Source: Rhodocyclaceae bacterium UBA6160 (GTDB lineage Bacteria; Pseudomonadota; Gammaproteobacteria; Burkholderiales; Rhodocyclaceae). From it: DNA of 9,090 nucleotides. Shown piece by piece: positions 5,776 through 9,090 of the stretch. The position numbers and the translations under genes were made by a program. Numbering within the stretch: the stretch's first letter is position 1; each line of letters begins with the position of its first letter. The notes below the pieces were generated by a model. It searched no databases and was not told the DNA's origin. It was given only the letters and a program-made list of their open reading frames with translations. The stretch is from assembly GCA_002422995.1 (NCBI GenBank), contig DIUK01000038.1, positions 2,500 through 11,589 on the forward strand. Direction: 5' to 3'.

Positions 5776-6635
5776 TGCACAGCCAGCGCTTTTACACGTT
5801 CAGCGCCTCATGCCCGGACCAGGTCGGCATCATCGCCCGCGTTACTGGTTTTATTGCGGAACACCAAGGCTGGATTCTTGAATCCAGTTTTCATGCCGAT
5901 GCGATTGATGGCCGTTATTTCATTCGCATTGAAGTCAAAGCCGACTCGCTTCCTTTCACGCTTGAGGAATTTCGTCAGCGCTTTACATCCATCGCAACCG
6001 ATCTACGCATGGACTGGCGCATCAATGATTCTGCCGTCAAAAAACGCGTGGTGATTATGGTCAGCAAACAAGAACATTGTTTATATGACCTGCTCGCCCG
6101 CTGGCAAGCGCAAGAATTAAATATCGAGATTGCTTGTGTGATTTCAAACCATGAAACCTTTAAAGGTTTCGTTGAATGGCATGGCATTCCGTTTCATCAC
6201 GTGCCGGTCACGCCGGACAACAAGGCCGCCGCGTATGCCGAAGTGCACCGCTTGTTTGATGAAGCAAAAGGCGACACCATGGTGCTGGCGCGCTACATGC
6301 AGATTCTATCGCCCGAGCTATGCGCCGCTTATGCTGGACGCATCATCAATATTCACCACAGCTTTTTGCCTTCCTTCGTTGGCGCCAAACCCTATCACCA
6401 AGCCTATACGCGCGGCGTGAAACTTATTGGCGCCACCTGCCACTATGTCACCGAAGCGCTCGACCAAGGGCCGATCATCGAGCAGGACGTGATTCGCATC
6501 GACCACTCGGATTCTGTCGAAGACATGGTGCGATATGGCAAGGACATTGAAAAAACCGTGCTCGCGCGCGGCTTGCGCTACCACCTGGAAGACCGTGTGC
6601 TGGTGCACGGCAACAAGACGGTGGTTTTTCGCTAG
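5775..6635 (+). CDS. purU: Formyltetrahydrofolate deformylase
   Basis: The 286-residue protein has the standard PurU layout. An N-terminal ACT regulatory domain (about 6-90, starting FSASCPDQVGIIARVTGFI) precedes a formyltransferase-fold catalytic domain (about 90-286). Catalytic residues shared with GART-type enzymes are visible as N192-I-H194-H-S in RIINIHHSFLPSF and D230 in ALDQGPII. It hydrolyses 10-formyl-THF to formate and THF, balancing the one-carbon pool; E. coli PurU is tuned by methionine and glycine through the ACT domain. It is translated by overlap (TGATG) with thrH, from which it has no separate promoter room. Pairing with ThrH suggests coordination of serine production with folate one-carbon flux. 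The gene is convergent with the enoyl-CoA hydratase family gene, separated by 54 bp holding a terminator-like repeat copy. Confidence 0.96.
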   Translation: MHSQRFYTFSASCPDQVGIIARVTGFIAEHQGWILESSFHADAIDGRYFIRIEVKADSLPFTLEEFRQRFTSIATDLRMDWRINDSAVKKRVVIMVSKQEHCLYDLLARWQAQELNIEIACVISNHETFKGFVEWHGIPFHHVPVTPDNKAAAYAEVHRLFDEAKGDTMVLARYMQILSPELCAAYAGRIINIHHSFLPSFVGAKPYHQAYTRGVKLIGATCHYVTEALDQGPIIEQDVIRIDHSDSVEDMVRYGKDIEKTVLARGLRYHLEDRVLVHGNKTVVFR

Positions 6636-6641
6636 ATTCAC

Positions 6642-6674
6642 AAAGTAATCGGCGTATCCGCAGCGCCGACTTTT
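6642..6674. terminator. Hairpin terminator built from repeat copy 4
   Basis: TCGGCG (6649-6654) pairs with CGCCGA (6664-6669) around a 9-nt loop. AAAG (6642-6645) can extend the stem by pairing with CTTT (6670-6673), leaving a 3-nt bulge, and a T-run follows. It sits 6 bases after the purU stop and 15 bases before the convergent neighbour's stop, so it could end both transcripts. The T-run is shorter than ideal, but the stem is GC-rich. Confidence 0.65.
6651..6674 (+). repeat. Dispersed intergenic repeat, copy 4
   Basis: Copy 4 differs from the consensus at three positions: GGCG for GCCG at the start, and CCG for ACC in the middle. The first change turns the leading CGCCG into CGGCG, which becomes complementary to the second CGCCG and creates the hairpin noted for this gap. 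It is in the same orientation as all other copies and lies between convergent purU and the enoyl-CoA hydratase family gene. Confidence 0.7.
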
Positions 6675-6689
6675 CTGCTGCCTGCTTAA

Positions 6690-7484
6690 TCAAGTACCAC
6701 GCCATGTCGGTGTGCGTTTTTGTATGAAAGCGTCAATGCCTTCTGCTGCATCATCTGTCATCATGTTGCACGCCATGGTCTCGGCAGCCAACTGATAGGC
6801 CGCTTCCAGCCCTGTGTTGAGTTGTTGATAAAAAAGCTGCTTGCCCATGGCAATCGCCACCGGTGATTTGCCGCATATTGAATCAACCAGCCGCTGCACT
6901 TCGCTATCCAGATTTTCCGCCGGTACCGCACGATTGATCAGGCCACGCCGGGCGGCCTCTGCAGCATCGATGAATTCACCGGTGAGCAGCATTTCCATCG
7001 CCGCCTTGCGTGCCATGGCTCGGCTCAACGGCACCGCAGGCGTTGAACAAAACAAACCCACATTGATGCCAGACACCGCAAAACGCGCCTGCTCAGCCGC
7101 AATGGCAAGATCACACGTTGCTACCAGCTGGCACCCTGCGGCTGTGGCCACGCCTTGTACCCGCGCAATCACCGGCTGGGGCAATCGGGTAATGGCCAGC
7201 ATGAGCTCACCGCATTGTCCGAACAAATCCTGCATGTAGGTTTTGGTGTGGTTGGCGCGCATTTCTTTGAGATCATGTCCGACACAAAATGCTTTGCCCG
7301 CAGCGGCAATCACCACAACGCGGATCGTTTTGTCGCCTGCGATAGTGGCTAGTTCAGTTTGCAGGACAGTCAGCAATTCTTTTGATAACGCATTGAATTG
7401 CGCAGGCCGATTCAAAGTCAGGGTGGCAACACCGTTGGCATCCTCACGGTGAAGCACCGGTTCTTGATCAGACAGATGATTCAT
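6690..7484 (-). CDS. Enoyl-CoA hydratase/isomerase family protein, ECHDC3-like
   Basis: This is a 264-residue crotonase-fold protein. The first oxyanion-hole segment is AFCVGHDLKEM (about 66-76) and the second is VATAAGCQLVATCD (about 112-125). INVGLFCSTPAVPLSRAMARKAAMEMLLTGE (about 140-170) and the tail AFIQKRTPTWRG closely resemble human ECHDC3 as I remember it. Both glutamates that catalyse hydration in rat mitochondrial enoyl-CoA hydratase (E144, E164) appear replaced, by Q119 and G139 in my hand alignment. Classical hydratase activity is therefore doubtful, though acyl-CoA binding is likely. The start is set at ATG 7484, because GAGGA at 7492-7496 is 7 bases away; the in-frame ATG at 7490 would leave almost no spacing. 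The gene lies downstream of lgt on the same strand, separated by 100 bp with repeat copy 5, and probably has its own promoter. Confidence 0.88.
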   Translation of the reverse strand: MNHLSDQEPVLHREDANGVATLTLNRPAQFNALSKELLTVLQTELATIAGDKTIRVVVIAAAGKAFCVGHDLKEMRANHTKTYMQDLFGQCGELMLAITRLPQPVIARVQGVATAAGCQLVATCDLAIAAEQARFAVSGINVGLFCSTPAVPLSRAMARKAAMEMLLTGEFIDAAEAARRGLINRAVPAENLDSEVQRLVDSICGKSPVAIAMGKQLFYQQLNTGLEAAYQLAAETMACNMMTDDAAEGIDAFIQKRTPTWRGT

Positions 7485-7504
7485 CAGCATTTCCTCGTTG
7501 ATTG

Positions 7505-7533
7505 ATCACAATTTGATTAGCGAGGGCTTGCAA
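7505..7533 (-). promoter_or_regulatory. Possible sigma-70 promoter for the ECHDC3-like gene
   Basis: On the minus strand, TTGCAA (7533-7528, 4/6 match to TTGACA) and TGTGAT (7510-7505, 4/6 match to TATAAT) are separated by exactly 17 bp. Transcription would begin around 7498, giving a short leader with the GAGGA ribosome binding site at 7496-7492. The match is moderate and could be chance. Confidence 0.3.
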
Positions 7534-7556
7534 ACAGCCGTAAAAAGATGCGACTC

Positions 7557-7581
7557 GCCGTATCGCCAACGCCGACTTTTT
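7557..7581 (+). repeat. Dispersed intergenic repeat, copy 5
   Basis: Copy 5 has GTATCGCCAACGCCGACTTT, two differences from consensus, with a five-T end. It is preceded by CTC, comparable to copies 1 and 4. It begins 3 bases beyond the lgt stop (7585-7587, minus strand) in a tandem gap, upstream of the ECHDC3-like gene. AAAAAG at 7543-7548 can pair with CTTTTT at 7576-7581, but the intervening GC part does not form a clean stem. Confidence 0.75.
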
Positions 7582-7584
7582 GCT

Positions 7585-8379
7585 TTACGCCTGGGTACGC
7601 GGGGGGGCTTGACGCAACATCAGCCACAGACCTACCGCAATCATCGGCAGGCTGAGCCACTGTCCCATACTGATGGCGTAAGACAGCCCGAAAATGCCCG
7701 CATCCGGCTCGCGAAAAAATTCCGCTGCCGAACGCAATACACCATACCCGATCAAGAACATCCCCGATACGCGTCCCATCTCGCGTTGCCGCGCCGAAAA
7801 AACCCAGAGCAAAATGAACAGCAACAAGCCCTCACCTGCCGCTTGATACAGCGGTGACGGATGACGCGGCAAATTATCCACCTGCGGAAACACCATTGCC
7901 CAAGGCAACGTGGCATCGGCTACGCGCCCCCACAGTTCGCCGTTGATAAAGTTACCGATGCGTCCGGCCATTAATCCCAAGGGTACAAGCGGCGCAATGA
8001 AGTCGGTCACCTGAAAAAATCTTTTGCCTTGTTTGCGACCCCACACCCACATCGCCACCAGCACGCCAAGAAAACCGCCATGAAAACTCATGCCGCCTTT
8101 CCATACCGCCAGAATATCCAGCGGATGCGCCAGATAATAGCCGGGGTCATAAAAAACCACCTGGCCTAATCGTCCGCCGAGTACCACGCCGAGTACGCCA
8201 TAGAACAGCAAATCATCCAGATTGACTGCCGTCATGCCATGCCAGGGTTGCGTCCGCGCACGCGCCTTGCCCAGCCACAGAAACGCCATGAAGCCGGCGA
8301 GATACATCAAGCCGTACCAGCGCACAGCCAGCGGGCCAAGGTGAAGGGCAACAGGATCAAACTGGGGATAGATCAACAT
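7585..8379 (-). CDS. lgt: Prolipoprotein diacylglyceryl transferase
   Basis: The 264-residue polytopic inner-membrane protein catalyses the first step of lipoprotein maturation, moving diacylglyceryl from phosphatidylglycerol to the lipobox cysteine. The family N-terminus QFDPVALHLGPLAVRWYGLMYL is present, followed by H100-GGFLG (E. coli H103 equivalent). The Lgt signature G139-R-I-G-N-F-I-N-G-E-L-W-G151 contains the essential Arg and Asn (R140, N143). HPSPLYQ (about 173-179) and YGVLRSAAEFFREPD (R216, E220, R223) complete the known conserved set. Several long hydrophobic segments match the expected multi-helix topology. ATG at 8379 is supported by the conserved start but lacks a visible Shine-Dalgarno; its leader is C-rich, opposite a G-quadruplex motif. 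It is divergent from ilvD across 113 bp. Repeat copy 5 follows the stop. Confidence 0.97.
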   Translation of the reverse strand: MLIYPQFDPVALHLGPLAVRWYGLMYLAGFMAFLWLGKARARTQPWHGMTAVNLDDLLFYGVLGVVLGGRLGQVVFYDPGYYLAHPLDILAVWKGGMSFHGGFLGVLVAMWVWGRKQGKRFFQVTDFIAPLVPLGLMAGRIGNFINGELWGRVADATLPWAMVFPQVDNLPRHPSPLYQAAGEGLLLFILLWVFSARQREMGRVSGMFLIGYGVLRSAAEFFREPDAGIFGLSYAISMGQWLSLPMIAVGLWLMLRQAPPRTQA

Positions 8380-8395
8380 GGGCGAATGAGTAGTC

Positions 8396-8413
8396 GGGTT
8401 GGGTGGGCTTGGG
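8396..8413 (+). other. Canonical G-quadruplex motif between lgt and ilvD
   Basis: Four GGG tracts (8396-8398, 8401-8403, 8405-8407, 8411-8413) are separated by loops of 2, 1 and 3 bases, which fits the strict G3N1-7 rule with short loops. It lies on the plus strand 16 bp upstream of the lgt start and about 80 bp upstream of ilvD, next to TAGAAT (8415-8420). Only the motif is seen; folding and function are inferred. Confidence 0.6.
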
Positions 8414-8414
8414 C

Positions 8415-8430
8415 TAGAATTCTCATTCTA
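8415..8430. promoter_or_regulatory. Inverted repeat TAGAAT/ATTCTA in the lgt-ilvD divergent region
   Basis: TAGAAT (8415-8420) and ATTCTA (8425-8430) are perfect inverted copies around TCTC. Each strand therefore shows a TAGAAT hexamer resembling a -10 box (5/6 match to TATAAT), which could serve ilvD on one strand and lgt on the other. Convincing -35 boxes at the right spacing were not found. It may equally be an operator. Confidence 0.35.
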
Positions 8431-8452
8431 AGACACACCAAGACGCAACTGC

Positions 8453-8471
8453 GCACGACGCTCTGTCGTGC
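8453..8471 (+). promoter_or_regulatory. Hairpin in the ilvD 5' leader
   Basis: GCACGAC (8453-8459) and GTCGTGC (8465-8471) form a perfect 7-bp stem with a 5-nt loop; GC at 8451-8452 can add two pairs past one bulged C. It ends 11 bases before the ilvD Shine-Dalgarno GGAG (8483-8486). There is no T-run, so it is not an intrinsic terminator. No branched-chain-rich leader peptide precedes it, so classical attenuation is not supported. It may stabilise the leader or affect initiation. Confidence 0.5.
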
Positions 8472-8492
8472 CGCGCCCTTTCGGAGATCATC

Positions 8493-9090
8493 ATGCCCGC
8501 CTACCGCTCACGTACATCCACCCACGGCCGCAATATGGCCGGTGCCCGCGCCCTGTGGCGTGCTACCGGCATGAAGGATGGCGACTTTGGCAAACCCATT
8601 ATCGCCGTGGTCAATTCCTTCACTCAATTCGTGCCCGGCCATGTGCATCTGAAAGATCTGGGGCAAATGGTCGCACGCGAAATCGAAGCGGCAGGTGGCA
8701 TCGCCAAGGAATTCAACACCATCGCGGTGGATGACGGCATTGCCATGGGCCATGGCGGCATGTTGTATTCACTGCCGAGCCGCGAACTGATTGCCGATTC
8801 GGTGGAATACATGGTGAATGCCCATTGTGCGGATGCGATGGTGTGCATTTCCAACTGCGACAAAATTACGCCGGGCATGCTGATGGCCTCCTTGCGCATC
8901 AACATTCCCACCGTTTTCGTTTCCGGCGGGCCAATGGAAGCGGGCAAGGTGCAGTGGCATGGCAAATTCCGCAAGGTCGATTTGATCGACGCGATGATCG
9001 AAGCGGGCGACTCGAAAAACAGCGATACCGATGTGGCGGACATGGAACGCTCGGCCTGCCCCACTTGCGGCTCGTGCTCTGGCATGTTCA
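8493..9090 (+). CDS. ilvD: Dihydroxy-acid dehydratase, N-terminal third (partial)
   Basis: The first 199 codons are present and the gene runs off the end of the window. The product converts 2,3-dihydroxy-isovalerate and its methylvalerate analogue to 2-keto acids in valine, leucine and isoleucine synthesis. The N-terminus MPAYRSRTSTHGRNMAGARA is nearly the same as E. coli IlvD. AVDDGIAMGHGGMLYSLPSRE (about 78-98) includes the metal-binding aspartate region. The IlvD/Edd signature N121-C-D-K-I-T-P-G-M-L gives cluster ligand C122 and K124, and CPTCGSCSGMF (189-199) gives C195. All match the long, roughly 616-residue [4Fe-4S] type. ATG at 8493 has GGAG 6 bases upstream. It is divergent from lgt, with a hairpin in its leader. 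Confidence 0.97.
   Translation, partial: MPAYRSRTSTHGRNMAGARALWRATGMKDGDFGKPIIAVVNSFTQFVPGHVHLKDLGQMVAREIEAAGGIAKEFNTIAVDDGIAMGHGGMLYSLPSRELIADSVEYMVNAHCADAMVCISNCDKITPGMLMASLRINIPTVFVSGGPMEAGKVQWHGKFRKVDLIDAMIEAGDSKNSDTDVADMERSACPTCGSCSGMF

Noticed and set aside
418..7581. CRISPR-like array from the repeated element.
   Set aside because: Spacing is 0.9 to 3.2 kb with genes between copies, not regular short spacers, and there are no cas genes.

Overview
The window is ordinary, gene-dense bacterial chromosome, most likely from a betaproteobacterium. The clues are the gene content (oligopeptidase A, TrxC, ThrH, PurU, Lgt, and an IlvD very close to the E. coli type), moderately high G+C, and the lgt/ilvD divergent pair. 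The genus cannot be named from the sequence. No tRNA, rRNA, transposase, integrase, phage gene or CRISPR array is visible.

Layout: (1) 1-354, the 3' end of an M3 oligopeptidase A gene (+), followed by a 38-nt palindrome. (2) 504-2998, a minus-strand pair, with an MFS transporter upstream of a family III CoA-transferase. (3) 3124-3567, thioredoxin 2 (trxC, +). (4) 3669-4738, a minus-strand pair, with a Rieske [2Fe-2S] ferredoxin followed by a metallo-beta-lactamase-fold protein that carries a flavodiiron-type ligand set. (5) 4739-5154, an unusually long, AT-rich, non-coding stretch. (6) 5155-6635, thrH and purU (+), overlapping by one base. (7) 6690-7484, an ECHDC3-like enoyl-CoA hydratase family protein (-). 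(8) 7585-8379, lgt (-). (9) 8493 to the end, the 5' third of ilvD (+).

Functionally it is a mix of housekeeping and accessory metabolism. ThrH and PurU join serine/homoserine phosphate chemistry to one-carbon balance. TrxC handles thiol redox, Lgt matures lipoproteins and IlvD makes branched-chain amino acid precursors. The MFS/CoA-transferase pair looks like uptake plus CoA activation of an unknown acid. The Rieske/diiron-MBL pair looks like a small electron-transfer unit, possibly for O2 or NO chemistry.

The most unusual structure is a dispersed intergenic repeat of about 24-26 bp, with a core like GTATCACCAGCGCCGACTT. It occurs five times between 418 and 7581, always in the same orientation and always outside genes, so that copies delimit successive gene modules. 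Its context differs from copy to copy: three lie in convergent gaps, one in a tandem gap, and one directly against the thrH ribosome binding site. It is therefore not simply a terminator. A second non-coding signal is a canonical four-tract G-quadruplex motif at 8396-8413 between lgt and ilvD.
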